Shown: positions 32,345 through 44,673 of the stretch, in pieces
Layout of the letters: each line of letters begins with the position of its first letter
How positions within the stretch are numbered: position 1 is the stretch's first letter
NCBI GenBank assembly: GCA_031771865.1
Contig: JASISA010000010.1
Coordinates: 992,001 to 1,056,000, forward strand
Direction of reading: 5' to 3'
Length of the DNA stretch: 64,000 nt
DNA from: Nothophaeocryptopus gaeumannii
Taxonomy: Eukaryota > Ascomycota > Dothideomycetes > Mycosphaerellales > Mycosphaerellaceae
Made by a program: the position numbers and the translations under genes
The notes under the pieces: model-generated
Told to the model about the DNA's origin: nothing
Database searches by the model: none
The model's input: only the letters and a program-made list of their open reading frames with translations

Positions 32345-33364
32345 GCCTTCCGTATCTGGCACATTTGCGGAAAGATGGGACGCGTGGCAGCGGAAATACA
32401 ATAGCTGTTGCGGGTCGCCATCTGGATACATGAGAACCGCGGCGCAGGCACTAAATCACGCTCATCACAGATAACCCCAGAGCCCCCATGTTGACCAAGA
32501 CCACGTACAGGCGAGGAGAGTTCTCCGATTTCTAACAGACTCACACGCGGACGATGGTCAAGGGCCCAAAATCGCTTGAGCTTGGAGAAGGTCAGCATGT
32601 GGACCAAAAGAGAGAGGGTGGATTACTGTATAGTGTATAATTACGAGAGGAAAGTCTTGCATGTGTGAAGGAAAGCGACGGCGTTACGAGGGCATGGGAA
32701 CATAGATCGGACGAAACAGAAGAGGGAACTGCGTAGGAGCGGCATGGGTTGCACACATTCGAGGTGTTGCTGCTGACACCCGAAACGCTCTGTGAATTTG
32801 CTTTGACACAAGAGAATGTCAGCATGGATGATATGGCAGGCGGGCCGACTGGGCGAGAGCGAGGGAGAAGACCAGTATGTGAAGCCGAGTTCTGGAAGAG
32901 ATGGGAAGGAAAGGAAAGGAAAGGAAAGGAGGAAGATATACCCCCAAAGTGTTTGTTCAATCTGCATAGCTTTGGCTTGCTGCATTCTTTCCAAAACTCT
33001 GTGCATTACTTCGCTTCGCTTTCCGCGAGAGCTGGAGCCAAGGACGGGCGCCAGGAGCGTCTCATGATTCCGGCTTAATATGCTCAATTACTGCTTAAAA
33101 CGAAAAATGGTGTATCAATATTGTAAAACTTTGCCGTGTCCATTGCAACTTCCTTTTCTATGCAATTATTCACGAGCCTTCCTAGTTCTGTCGCTTTCAC
33201 ATGCTCACAAGCTTATAAGCTACCTTGCCCAATCGATTCATCACACATAGCAAATATAATAATGCACATTACGAGCTAAAGCAATCAAACATTTCACACA
33301 GACTGAGTCCATCAGACATGAAAACGCTGTCACTGTCGTTGTCGTGGTCGCTGATGACTTCGAC
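32345..33364. other. Convergent intergenic region
   Basis: About 1 kb separating the 3' ends of the membrane-protein gene and the MFS gene. It contains a (GGAAA)n run at about 32,905-32,933. No gene is supported. Confidence 0.45.
32905..32933. repeat. (GGAAA)n microsatellite
   Basis: About five tandem copies of a five-base purine unit in non-coding sequence. Confidence 0.8.
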
Positions 33365-35211
33365 TCACTTCCCACCACCACCACCTTTCATCCCCTCCCT
33401 CTCCACTCCCCTCTTCCAAGTCCAATAAGTCGCCACAATCGCCACAGTCGCACACGCCAACGTCCCCCCGCAAAACGTCTGCGCACCAGGCCAACTCTCT
33501 GGAAATATCGCCCCGCCCACGGGACTTCCAATGAGTATGCCCAGCGCTCCGGCAAACATGTTAATCCCGAAACGAGTCCCAATCGTGCGAAGGTCTTTCG
33601 TCATAGACGCCACAGCGGCACCTTGGAGTGATACAAAGGCGCCGGAGAAGAACCCGTAGAGGAAACACCAGATGATTAAGCCGGGGGTAGAATGGGAAAT
33701 TCCGATCCAGGAGAAAGCGAGGACGGTAGCGCAAAAGGTTGTTGTAGCGAGGACTTTGAGAGGGTGGAAGTATTTATCCGCTACTAGACTCGGGATGATT
33801 CTTCCAGGGATCGATCCGATATTCAGAAAAATGAGCATCCAGAACTGCAGGTCGATATCGTGGGAAGAAGCGAATTGTTCGATGAAGAAGTAAGGGATAT
33901 ATTGACCGACGAAGCCAAAGAAGGTGGCGACGTTCATGCATTCGTAGGGGATTTCTTTGAGGATGTTTACGTCGAGGATTCTTCGTTTCCCCGGGGGTTT
34001 GGCGCGGGGTTTGATGACGATGCATGGGATGATGAGGGTGAGGAGGGAGATGAATCCGATTATGCGGACGGCCCAGCCGAAGCCGATGTGTGGTTGGGTG
34101 TAGGTGAATATGATGGGGTAGATGACACCTCCTAATGAGGAGCCTGAGGCGGAGATGCCCATGGCGAGGGCGCGCTTTTTGGCAAAGTAGGAGGGGAGGA
34201 CGGATGTGGCTGTTATGAAGAGACAACCGCCTCCGATTCCGCAGCAGATGCCTTGTGCGAGGACGAGTTGGTAGTATTCTTCGCAGAGGGAAGTCATCAT
34301 GATTCCTAGAACGACTGAGCCGGAGCCGAAGAGGACCAGGAGGCGAGGATTCCCGATGTCAAAGATAGGACCCCATGAAATGGGAGAAGCGCAGAGGAAG
34401 AAGGATGTCAGGGTCCCTATCCAGGCGATCGTGGAATTGGGTGTTGTCGGCAGTAGGACTTCTTTGTAGTAAGTTTGGAAAACACCAAAGGCGTTGATGA
34501 GACCCTACAAAGCGAAAGGTGAATGGTCAGCGTGTGTCTCAGGGAGATGACTTCTAGCTTCAGGTTTCTTACCCATGTGTTGAAGAAAAGAAAGTAGCCT
34601 CCGAGCACCTGAAGCCAGGCTGTAGTACCGCCGTCGGGAGGCGGTCCCCCAGGAGGACCTGCAGGCCGCGGCGGGGGAGCCTTCTCATCTTGTGGAACGG
34701 GTTGAAAGGGCTGCTGCATCTCCTTCATGGAGTGCTCGCTGTTGTCGCGCCGATGTCGGACATTTTCTGGGACTGCGAGAGGTGATCCAGGCCATGTTAG
34801 GCGATTATGGTCGTAAGGCGAGTTAGGACTTTCTTGAGGAGGGAAGCCTGGGTGGAAGCTGGGCGATGCTGGAGGTGTTCTGCCGCTTGCTGATATGAAA
34901 GCTTCTCTGCTTGGAGAATGCACTTGACTGAAAGACTGTCGAGTTGGTGAGGGTCGATCATGGTATTTGAATTCTGTCACACTCCCATTGGGTCTCTCCT
35001 TGACTCCGGGTAGCAGCAAGAGTCTGCTTGAGTCTGCGAACTCTGATGCTCTGTATGGCCGAGAAAAGTCGGATGTTGTTGGCCGAGAAAGGTTGGATGT
35101 TGTTGGCCGGTTATAGTCGCCGTTCAAATCCGACGTTGTCGATGGCCCGCGAGAGTGCAACGGGGACTCCCGCAGAGGAAAATGAAAAGAGTCGTCCCTT
35201 CCGTGCGCCAT
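33365..35211 (-). CDS. Monocarboxylate-transporter-like MFS protein with long N-terminal extension
   Basis: A plasma-membrane carrier of the MCT/MCH branch of the major facilitator superfamily. Two exons, 34573-35211 and 33365-34504, are joined across a 68-nt intron located in the first membrane segment. The protein has 592 aa. The first ~190 residues are disordered, rich in Ser, Pro and Arg, with a short internal repeat (RPTTSNLS / RPTTSDFS). About 12 membrane segments follow. Family features include the start GGYFLFFNTWGLINAFGVFQ, the sequence QGICCGIGGGCLFITATSV, and GTRFGINMFAGALGILIGSP near the end. The substrate cannot be read from sequence; fungal MCH proteins include riboflavin and other organic-anion carriers. 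Confidence 0.9.
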
Positions 35212-37128
35212 GATGAGAACGGATGAAGGATATTACAATGGCGATGCAAGGACTTATGCCTGCGACCAGGCCGATAATGAGTCAATTTTCAACCAGTGAC
35301 CGGGTAACGTTGGCTGTCGAACGCGATTGTCGCGGAGTGATGGCAGTCAAAGTTCCGTTTTTGCTCGTTCGCAGCTGAATAACCCGTGAGCCGGAATTTC
35401 GGTATCGGACGGCGGACAGCACAGCACGTTGTCTCGGTTGCTTCTGGCGGCTGGGTAGGGCAGAAGTCGGAACCAGAACGCAGCACCTGCAAAGGTCGAC
35501 GCATGGACCGATGGTGCTGGTTGCTGTTCTAATTGCCAAGTATTGGGAGGGTCCGGTATAGCCGCTCAACGGCAGGCCTCTGAGGTCGTAGCGCAGTACA
35601 TTGAGTCAAGCGAACCCTGATTAGGGAATGTTAGGAAATGAAGGGTTCCTCGAGGTGGTGTGCTGGACGAAAACGAGCGACTGCAAATGGGTCCAGCTGG
35701 AGCAAGCGAATGAATGTCGTCTCGGAGCAGCGTCTCTCGGAGCCGACTGCGGGTGGACGATCGGCGGCAGTACGAGAAGATGGCAGCGATTAGGGGTTAA
35801 ACAAGGCATGCACCTGCAGCAGCGATATTCGCATGTGGCGAAGCTCCAAACGCTGCGCTTGGTGCAGGCGTTGCAAGCAGACTTCTACAACGACTCCTTT
35901 TGCCAGGATGTGGGCAACACGAGCAGGCGAGCAGATACAGTAGTGCTGTGAATCTTGGGGAAGAATGGGGGGGGGGGAAGAATGAATGTTGCTTTGCGTT
36001 TCATGACGTTGAGAAACAGTTTGGAGCTTGCCCAGATCGGCTCGGATGGCTGAAGGTTGTGCCCAGCTTTGATGAAACGTCCTGCAGGAACACCCCTATC
36101 CTTGCCGCCGCTTGGCGTGATATAGCTAGTTCTATAGCTTAGCTGCCGTTTCGGCTGTCGGCCGGTATGAGAATCCTGGTGCTAAAGATGGCGACCTCTT
36201 CCGCTGCATGCAAGGTGCCGTGCTTCTCTTCGTACGGGCCCAGAATAGTCTGCTCTGAACGCTTCCAATGCACTGTGCAGTCTCTGCTAGGCGATTCCAC
36301 CGAGGCACCCAGACGCCAGCACACCTTGGTACGAGAAGCTACGAGACGATGCCCCAGGCAATCACAGTGCTGAGTGCTGAGTGCGGCGCCGAGTAAAGTA
36401 TATGCGCTACGACGCGACGATCGAGCAAACGTTAGCCCTACAGACCTTGCCAGCGGAGCACCGAGAGCTATTGTAGATTATCAAGGGGCATGCAGGTTGA
36501 AGCAGCATCCCAGACACGTCTGTTCCCACTATTGTATTACTGCTCCACCACACACGAACACCCAACAGGACGCAAGCGGCCGTTCCGCAGCAAGTTTCTG
36601 ATAAAATATGGCCGCTGAACCCAACAGAGCCCCGTACACTCCGTAGCGCGCAAGGCACCTCCCGAGCCATTGACATTCCAGGAAGGCCGTCCGCCCGCAT
36701 CATCGAGTGGCATCTGTGCGCTGCGTGCTTTGTGCTACAACGGAGCCTGAGCCTGCCGGTGGTCGCAATGGCAAGGTTGCAGGAAAGGCATCTTGCCGGC
36801 GGTCGAGGCTGTCGGCTCATTGGAAGGCGATGATGGTGTTCCAAACTGCCTGGTACTGGTGAGTATCGAGCATTCGAATCATTCATGTTTTGTTTGTGCT
36901 TTTACGATGAAGTCGAACCTGGAGAACGCGTGCCCAAAACACAGAAGTCGCGTGCCGGAGATAAGCTTCATGCTAGCGGGGTTATGGATCTCTTGGCGGC
37001 ATTCCGCGGTATCGGAGAGCATGTGACATGTTTGGCATGAGCTCATTCTTGCTCAAAGCCACTCGTTGCTCTGTTTCTATGTACGTTGAACATCGATACG
37101 ATGCGACCTCAGACTTCTCTCCACGGTC
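35212..37128. other. Divergent intergenic region
   Basis: About 1.9 kb between the starts of the MFS gene (-) and the J-protein gene (+). It contains a poly-G run at about 35,967-35,977 but no frame with recognisable protein features. It presumably holds both promoters. Confidence 0.45.
35967..35977. repeat. Poly-G tract
   Basis: An uninterrupted run of about 11 G in non-coding sequence. Such runs are prone to length error in assemblies. Confidence 0.75.
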
Positions 37129-38115
37129 ATGATCCCCAGAAAGCCTAGCATCCTCCTCGCCTTCGCCAACACTCTCCATTGCACCACATGCACACCCTTC
37201 AGCGCCTCACAATCGTCGACGTCATCAGCGAGAGGCACGCGATCACGACCATGTCGAAGAAACAGATATGCGACCGTCGCCGGTGATGCGCGGGATACGC
37301 CTGAACATCCAGAACGACCTCAAGAGCCTGAACTCCAGTGGCCGGAAGCACCGCAAGGCCAATCATGTCCGACACCGTACCAGATTTTCGACATGAAGCA
37401 CGATGGGAAATATACCAAGTCCCTCTACTACAAAATGGTGAAGCTCTATCACCCCGATCTCAGCAACGGCAATGGCAGTAATCCCAACAGCGGCCTCTCG
37501 TACGCCGCCAAAGTCGAACGCTACCACCTAATCGTCGCAGCCCACACCATCCTCTCAGATCCCATAAAACGCTCTGCCTATGACCGCTTTGGCGCAGGCT
37601 GGAATGGCAAGGCCGAAGTAGGGGACAAATCCACCTGGTCCAAGCCCTCACCTTTCCACGAAGCCGGACCCTTTAGTCAGTCCTGGATGGACCCGAATGA
37701 CTCTGTATGGCAAAACGCAACCTGGGAAGATTGGGAACGGTGGCGGCAGTCAAAAGAAGGGGCAAAACAGAAACCCGCTCCGGTATACATGGCGAACTCA
37801 TATTTTCTGGCATGCGTGGTTGCGCTAGCGATCATTGGAAGTTCGTTGAATGTAACGAGGGCACAAGAGGCAGGGACATATATTGTGGAATCGAGAGACT
37901 TGGTGCATGATCGGGCGGCCAAAGAGCTGAGGAGGGTGAAGCAAGAAGTGAAGGGGCTGTCGAATCGACAGGATCGGATAGATTTCTTTGTGAGGCAGAG
38001 AGAGGCCACGATGGGTCTCGGGGATGCGCAGGCGATTAGAGAAGAGAGGGCAAACAGATTACTCAAGGATAAGGAGATTTGCTCGAGTGAGGAGGTTAAG
38101 GAGAGGGATACTTGA
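37129..38115 (+). CDS. Mitochondrial J-domain protein (JID1-like)
   Basis: A DnaJ-type co-chaperone that stimulates an Hsp70 ATPase. It is a 328-aa single exon. The N-terminus is basic and rich in Ser, Arg and Thr, as in mitochondrial presequences. The J domain runs from about residue 84 (YQIFDMKHDGKYTKSLYYKM) with the required HPD at 108-110 and AYDRFGAGW at its end. A hydrophobic segment at about 223-241 (SYFLACVVALAIIGSSLNV) suggests membrane anchoring, as in yeast JID1 of the inner membrane. The C-terminal part is charged and probably helical. The JID1 assignment rests on this architecture. Confidence 0.85.
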   Translation: MIPRKPSILLAFANTLHCTTCTPFSASQSSTSSARGTRSRPCRRNRYATVAGDARDTPEHPERPQEPELQWPEAPQGQSCPTPYQIFDMKHDGKYTKSLYYKMVKLYHPDLSNGNGSNPNSGLSYAAKVERYHLIVAAHTILSDPIKRSAYDRFGAGWNGKAEVGDKSTWSKPSPFHEAGPFSQSWMDPNDSVWQNATWEDWERWRQSKEGAKQKPAPVYMANSYFLACVVALAIIGSSLNVTRAQEAGTYIVESRDLVHDRAAKELRRVKQEVKGLSNRQDRIDFFVRQREATMGLGDAQAIREERANRLLKDKEICSSEEVKERDT

Positions 38116-38899
38116 TGAAGAAGAATGTTCTACAGAACAGGATAAGCAACCCGCTGCGAAACAGCCAGGCCCCAGTCTTCTCAGCACGACGACATCCCGC
38201 CACCCGACAATCGGTCTCATGGCTAAAAGCCGCACCACAGCTTCGGGCCAGACTCCCAGGAGATCTGTGAAGGATTAATACACCACCGCCTTGCTGCGAC
38301 GGAAAGCCATGGCGAGGACTAAAGTGCTCACGAGCACACCACGTTCACGAACGAGTATCGCTCGAAGTGGCAAAGCTAGACAGACTCTACCGCTGTACAT
38401 ATTTGTACATAAAAATACGATTCAATGGCATGAATCACCAAAGTGTCAAAAACTTATACTTCCGCTCTCTCTCGAGCGCCTTGCATGGAAGTGATGCCAG
38501 TGGCATCAGATTTGTGCAAAGAGATCAGAGCGTTGCCCTTGACAGCAAACACCTGCTATTGAGCTTCGTTCTGTGGGCGAGGAGCTGGCGTACGAAAGGA
38601 AAAGTCGCGCTGCTCTCAAACCCAAGAGTTTTGTTGAAGGACATTCCGCGAGAACTTCTTCAATTGCAAGACAAATGAAATCCATTCCTTCTGCTATGGC
38701 TACCCGTACGAGTCCATCCCCTGAACCATGCTCCACGGCATTCCTCAACATAAACATATCCCCACTCCACTGTTGATCACGGCCTCGCTTCTCATTTCCA
38801 TCATCCACAAATGTTCAAGCTCCAAACATGGCTGCAAATATGCCCTCAGACGTTCATCGAACTCGTTTAGCTCCTCCCTCGCCCTCCAACGAGCGATTC
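38116..38899. other. Spacer, possible tail of the F-box-like pseudogene
   Basis: Sequence downstream of the J-protein stop. Minus-strand frames here (for example 38,506-38,808) might be the shifted end of the pseudogene at 38,900-39,555, but no diagnostic motif is visible. Confidence 0.35.
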
Positions 38900-39555
38900 T
38901 GGTATGCTCAACTCCCAAACCTCCAACGCCCTCTTCCCATCCGTTGCTCTCCGCTTTCTGATCCAATGCACACATCCACTGCAAAAGACACAACCCAGCG
39001 GGCTTCTCCTTGCTTGAACATCTTCACCATGTTACCTTCAATCTTGAAGCTTAGAAGGGATGTTGCTTCTTTGAGCTGCATCTGCATGAGAGCTTTCGTC
39101 AGGAGAAATTCGGTTTGCCTGGTTTGCTCTCTCCGCATATGCCTCCAGCACCGTGATCGCGCGAATGTGCTTGATGGAATCTCCGATGATGAATAAGCCA
39201 GAATACTAGATTACTGATGGTCGCTAGAAAGCGGTTGTCTCCGAAGAGGATTGAGATTGCTTCGGAGTGGATTGTTTTTGCAGGTGCGAAGGATTGATGT
39301 TGGGAGACCTGCGGTAGGGCTGTGCAGGCCTGGATAGTTCTACTTTGTGGGCCTGCCTTGAATAATGCCTATCTCTTTTGGTAGGACGAGGAGGTTCTCG
39401 TAGATGTTGTTGCGGACTTCCGGAGTGAGGTCGAGGAAAGCGCGTGGTTGCTGCTGGGGAGTAGTCTGCCGCTCTGGGCTTTTGTTCTCGCTGCGAGGCA
39501 TGTGAGTGGTGTGTTGTTGTTGTTTTTTTGGAAGATTGTTGAAGCGGGGAGACAC
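38900..39555 (-). pseudogene. F-box-like family pseudogene A (frameshifts and stop)
   Basis: The minus-strand frame opens with a charged N-terminus and the family motif FLDLTPEVRNNIYENLLVLP, then meets a TAG at about 39,341. Beyond it the expected ILRTCKTIHSEAISILFGDN motif is split between two frames by one extra A in an A5 run (about 39,282). A further shift occurs before a GDSIKHIRAITVLEAYA segment. At least three disabling changes make a pseudogene more likely than sequencing error alone. Confidence 0.72.
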
Positions 39556-39799
39556 ACGTCCTGGTGTCTATCTGCTGTTCCAGAGCTGGGGAGAGACTGA
39601 TCGGTACTCTTGGTTCTCGCTCCTGCTCCTGGCTTTTCTGAGCCAACCGACTCGGATGGAGACTTTGCGCTTGCTTAACACCTTCTCCCCCCCTCTCGAC
39701 ATGTGGCAATCCTTGCGGCACTTTGGCTGCTGATGCATAATCTCTTGTCATCTTACTCATCCTCATCCTCACCGTCTCCCATTTCATTCGCAGACCACT

Positions 39800-40442
39800 T
39801 AGCCTGCTCGTCCAGCATCGTTTCCAGTGCGGCCTTGATCCCCATCAAGGACCATTCATCGACTCTCCCTCGCCAAAAAACTACTCTGGCAAAGACAGCT
39901 CGAGCATATCTATGGCTTGCTTCTGATCCCTGCCGACGCGGTACTTGTGCATCAATTCAAAGCAGAGGTGAAGGGTCTTCGCCACGTTTCACATGCCTCG
40001 GATGTTGCGAAATTTGGTTGCCTCCAGCTTGAGAGTCTGGAGTTATATTGCTTTGTCGAAGAATATCATGGTCCCCTTGAGTGATTCCTTAGCCTCTTGG
40101 TCCTGTAGCTCGAGGAATTGAGAGGTGGTGAACGTGCTTCACCGTAGTGTCAATCTCGGAGAGCCATGTAGGTGCGGCGGCGAGAGGCATCCTGAACTCA
40201 TTTTCGCCGTACAAAATTGCGGCGCCCTCGGCGTTCATTGCGCCGCAGGTGAGTAGGATACTCGCAGACAGCCGCTCTCGGGCAAACGAACGCCTGTTCT
40301 GCGGGACGATGTGGACCACTTTGGGTCCTGTAATCAGGTATCTGTAGATGGTGTTCCGTGCTTCACGTGGCAGGTAAAGGAATGAGTATGGACGACGGTC
40401 GACAATTGTTAGCTTGAGTAAGTGCTGAGGAGGTGTGAGCAC
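39800..40442 (-). pseudogene. F-box-like family pseudogene B
   Basis: The first 117 codons are open and carry LYLPREARNTIYRYLI, then LLTCGAMNAEGAAILYGENE, typical of the same family as the ORF at 30.7 kb. The frame then breaks. A second frame continues with LQTLKLEATKFRNIRGM and LHLCFELMHKYRVGRD, interrupted by TAA and TGA codons. This looks like an old inactivated paralog next to pseudogene A. Confidence 0.7.
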
Positions 40443-40779
40443 GTCTATTAGTGAGACAATATGGAACTGGTGACTGGCCTGCTCTTGGTTGGCATCAGGG
40501 CGATTCGAAGGGAGCTCATCTGCTGATGGCTTGGAGCCTCAGGCTTGTTGGGAGGCGCCATGATGTGGATTTGGTGATGTGATGTTGCATGTGTTGAGTC
40601 GATGTGTTTGGCAAAAGAAGCTCACAAAAGGCGAGTGTACAAGCTGAGGGGTTTCAAAAACCGTTCGGCCGCCCAAGTCGAAAAGATAACGTGCTTTCCA
40701 GGTGAAGGCCAGGGAGGGAACGTTAGGTCTTGGCAGAGAAGCAACAAAATCGATGCGCATGTCAGCATGTCTGTCTCAC

Positions 40780-41240
40780 TTAGACTTCGAGAGGAAAGCA
40801 GTCCCACTGCTCCTCATACACAGAGGCCATCTTGCTACTCCTCCTCAGCCTCTCGCCATACTTCATGAACACAAACGGCATCGGCAGCGCCAAGCAAGCA
40901 ATGCCACCCAACACGCTCAAAGCAACCGGCACTCCCCAACCTTGGAACATCGTTGTCTCGTCACCAAGGACAGTCCGGCAGACATTGCAGATCTTGCAAA
41001 GGCGTACGCACTCACAGCACTAGTACCGTAGGTCGATCCATACATATCAATCAGGTAGTTGACGCACTGCAGGAAGGCGAGATTGGGGACCCTGCGCCGA
41101 TGACGGCCACGGCAATGGCTGTAGTAGGAATTGCCCAGTGGAGCTTGAGAGCTGCACATATTCGACGGTAGCGAGGTTGGTTTGCCAGAATGAGAGGGGC
41201 ACTGACGATGATAAGGCTACCGATGTTGTCGCTAGTCATG
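40780..41240 (-). pseudogene. C-terminal remnant of an MFS (DHA1-type) transporter
   Basis: Minus-strand segments in three frames line up as the last membrane segments of a drug/polyamine-type carrier: LIIVSAPLILANQP, then AFLQCVNYLIDMYGSTYGTS with AYAFARSAMSAGLSL, then MFQGWGVPVALSVLGGIACL and the cytoplasmic end (stop at 40780). There is one frameshift at a short C run near 41,088 and another near 40,950. The N-terminal two thirds are missing. Confidence 0.75.
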
Positions 41241-41643
41241 CCTCAGGCACAGAAATCATTCAAGCTTTCACGGCAGACCCAGAAGTTGCCCTGTCTCGAG
41301 AAATCTCCCCCTATCAAGCATGCAAATACCAACAGAAATACGACCTCACAAGGGTCGATCCTCTTGAGCAATCTACCGCGCGGCATTGCCCCCTGTTACG
41401 GTTACCTCCACCTTCGCCGGCTGCTCTACAGCTCGCCAGGATAAATAAGAGGACCTGCGTACCGCCATGAAAACGTCCCCACTGATCTTCGCTCGAAGAT
41501 ACGCAGAATTGCTACTGTTGCAATGGCGGTTCCCATCTCCAGACCTCTCGTATTATCCTCCTAATGGGCGCAATGCTGAAGACCAAGTACCTTGACTTTC
41601 ATTCCTAGTCGAGTCTTGGCCACGGGAAGATTGAAGGATGATA
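41241..41643. promoter_or_regulatory. Upstream region of the GH3 gene
   Basis: About 400 bp without a recognisable gene between the MFS remnant and the GH3 start. It probably contains the GH3 promoter. Confidence 0.4.
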
Positions 41644-44600
41644 ATGAAAGCTGCCTCATTGACCACGATTGCAATATGGCTCCTGTCCTTGTCATGGACA
41701 GGAGCCTTAGGTACCATCAAAGATGGCTTCATTGAGAGTCTGGTCTCGCAAATGACAGTGCCAGAAATGGGCGAGTCATCGCATATCGTTCCATGTCAAG
41801 GACGGAACTGACTGCTTGCTTAGTGATGCAGCTATATCTCTTCTTTGCAGACGACGCGATAGGCCCTCGATCGGAGAACGAGCTGTACGGTATGTCTGAG
41901 ATGGTCGGGGATCTTGAATAATATCCTCTGACCTCGACTTAGACTATGCTCTACGACTCGCACCCGGCGCTGGGATTGGCATCGTCCATGATTGGTACAG
42001 GCAATAGACGCAAGCATTTGGGGACTCGCTGACCATTGCAAGGTATACATTGAACGCATCTCAAGTCAACTCTTTAACAAAACTGAACCTGGAGAAATCT
42101 CGTCTCAAGATCCCGTTCTTGCACACAGCCGAGTGTCTCCATGGCGTTGGTTCCTTCGAGCAGTCAATGTTCCCACAAGCGCTCACTCTGGCAGCTTCCT
42201 GGGACGTAGATGTAGTCCACCGGGTCGCGCGAGCGATTGCCACAGAAGCGAGGGCCATTGGCATTCATGCTTGTTTTGCACCAGTCCTGGATGTGTGCCG
42301 CGATTCGAGATGGGGTCGATGTCAAGGTGATATCTCTTGCCTCCTGATTGTATTAGGCGCTAACTGATTCTGCCAGAGGACTGGGGAGAAGATCATATCT
42401 TGACAAGCCATCTTGGCGTAGCCTATGCCTCCGGGCTTTCCAAAAACGGCTCTTGGAGCGACCCAGACGCTGTGGTGCCGGTAATGAAGCATTTCGCTGC
42501 CCACGGAGCGCCTCAATCCGGGCTCAATGCGGCACCATGGATGGGCCATGGGAATAGAGAGGTCTTGCAGAATTTACTGGTACCTTTCAAGGCTGCAGTG
42601 GAGCTAGGGGGCGTTGGAGGGGTGATGATGGCATACAGTGAGGTCGACGATGTACCCTCTCATGTCAACCCGATATTGTACGACGCACTGGACGAGTGGG
42701 GATATGATGGATTCATCATTGCTGACGACAAGGGCATGTCGGAATTGCAATATACTCACATGGTTGCGTCTTACCCTGCCGATGGCATCGGACAGTGGTT
42801 CAATGCTGGTGGCATGATCTGCTACTATGACTATCCCCTGGAAATCTACCTCAACTCGACCATTGGGCTTGTCGCCAACGCTACCGTTTCCCTGGACACT
42901 CTCAAGGAGAAGATGCGCAGGATCCTAGGAGTCAAGTACGACCTCGGTCTTTTCAGCGATCCTTACATCCCCAAGGACACCAATGTAGATGCGTTGACCG
43001 AGCAACATGTGACACTGTCTCTGGAGGCGGCACAGAAGAGTATCATACTCCTCGAGAACAAAGACGCTGTTCTTCCGCTGACTCCTTCCGACGGAAATGT
43101 CAAGCACCTAGCTTTGATTGGGCCCTTCTCGGACATCCTCAACTACGGCGACTATTCTGGGCAGTTCGGTCAGTACCCGGTCGCTTACTCTTCGACCATA
43201 CGGCAAGGCCTATTACAGACACTGAAAGAGGCCAAATCATCTATCGAACTGAGCACGGCATGGGGTGCTAACACATGGCTGTACAATGCTCAATATCCCA
43301 TTCCAGGGTATCATCTCTCGACTCCTAACGGCACACCTGGAGGCTTAGCTGTCACCTACTATGCCGACACTAACTTCTCTCAACCACTGGTCAGATCCAC
43401 CGAAGTTCCTGTGCGAGATTGGGGCATTCATCCGTCTCCTGGCTTACCCTCCAACAACTTCTCTGCGGTCTGGGAGGGGACTTTGACTGTTCCTGTATCA
43501 ACGAACACGCAAGGTTGGCTGGGCGTGGCGATCGCCTGGAACAGCACAGCAAGGCTACTTGTAGATGGCCAACTGCACGTTGACGTGCCACTGACCACAG
43601 CGGGCAACATTCTCTCAAATATTCCCTCTCGTGTAGACTCCCTGCAGAACAGTACATCGCCACCGCCCGGCTCTAATCCCTTCACCTTCGTTCCTGGCAG
43701 CACGCACAAGATCCGCCTCGAATTCCAATCATGGAATTTCTACCAAAAGATAGCAAATCAGAACTCGCTCAATGCCGAAGTCCTCCTCTTTTGGAACCTG
43801 GTCGACTCGTCCTCTCCGACATCCGCCATTGAACAAGCCGTCTCTGTCGCGCAAGATGCAGATGCTGTCATCCTAGCCGTTGGCGCCAACTGGAACTCGG
43901 ATGGTGAGGGCGGCGATCGCGCTACAATGGGTCTCTCTGCGAACCAAACAGCACTCACCTCTGCGGTCCTTGACACTGGCAAGCCTGTGATTTTGATTCT
44001 CGAAGGCGGCCGACCATTTGCCATTCCGGATTTCTATAATCGCAGTGCTGCCGTCTTGAGCACTGGCTTCGGCGGACAGTCGGCTGGACAGGCTATTGCG
44101 GATGTTCTGTTTGGGAAGTTCAATCCAGGCGGAAGGCTGCCTTTGACTGTCCCGAGACATGTTGGGCAAATGCCGGTGTTCTACAACTATAAAGCGAGTA
44201 CGCATTTGGCGAGCTATGTTGATAAGGGTGCGAGTCCTTCTTATCCTTTTGGGTACGGGCTTAGCTACACGGAATTTGGAGTTACTGGATTTGGAGCAAC
44301 GGCGTCGGGAGGAGGCAGTGGCAATTCTGCTACGAGTAGCTCCACCTTCCAGGCGGATTCTTGGATCACCTTCTCCGCCACAGTGAAGAACACTGGCCCA
44401 GTCGCCGGCTCGTATGTCCCACAAGTCTATCTGCTGCAGAGAGTCAGTGTGATAACGCAGCCTGTCAAGCAATTGGTGGCTTTCACAAGGGTGTATTTGG
44501 AGGCCGGAGAGGAGCAAAAGGTGACGATGGAGCTGGAAGTTGACCGGTATCTCAAGATCTTGAACAGAAAGAATCAGTGGGAGGTTGAGAAGGGTGAGTA

Positions 44601-44673
44601 TACGTTTGCGCTGTTGGAGAACGGAGGGATGTTTGCTGATACAGGGATGAATGTCACAATGCGGAGCGAGTAG
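41644..44673 (+). CDS. Secreted glycoside hydrolase family 3 (beta-glucosidase type) with PA14 domain
   Basis: An extracellular retaining beta-glycosidase. Five exons (41644-41770, 41824-41889, 41943-41994, 42043-42326, 42377-44673) give 941 aa. The N-terminus is a signal peptide (SLTTIAIWLLSLSWTGALG). The TIM-barrel domain includes LKIPFLHTAECLHG and WGRCQEDWGED. The likely nucleophile is Asp293 in GFIIADDKGM. The second domain has SIILLENKDAVLPL. A PA14-like insert (about VTYYADTNFSQPL to LLVDGQLHVDV) and a fibronectin-III-like end follow. The first intron uses a GC donor (GCGAGT) with a normal AG acceptor; it is preferred because it restores the family sequence PEMVMQLYLFFADD. Exact substrate specificity is not visible. 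Confidence 0.92.

Noticed and set aside
41890..42330. GH3 upstream exons as a separate small gene
   Set aside because: Splicing joins them in frame with the downstream barrel and gives the continuous family sequence with a signal peptide.
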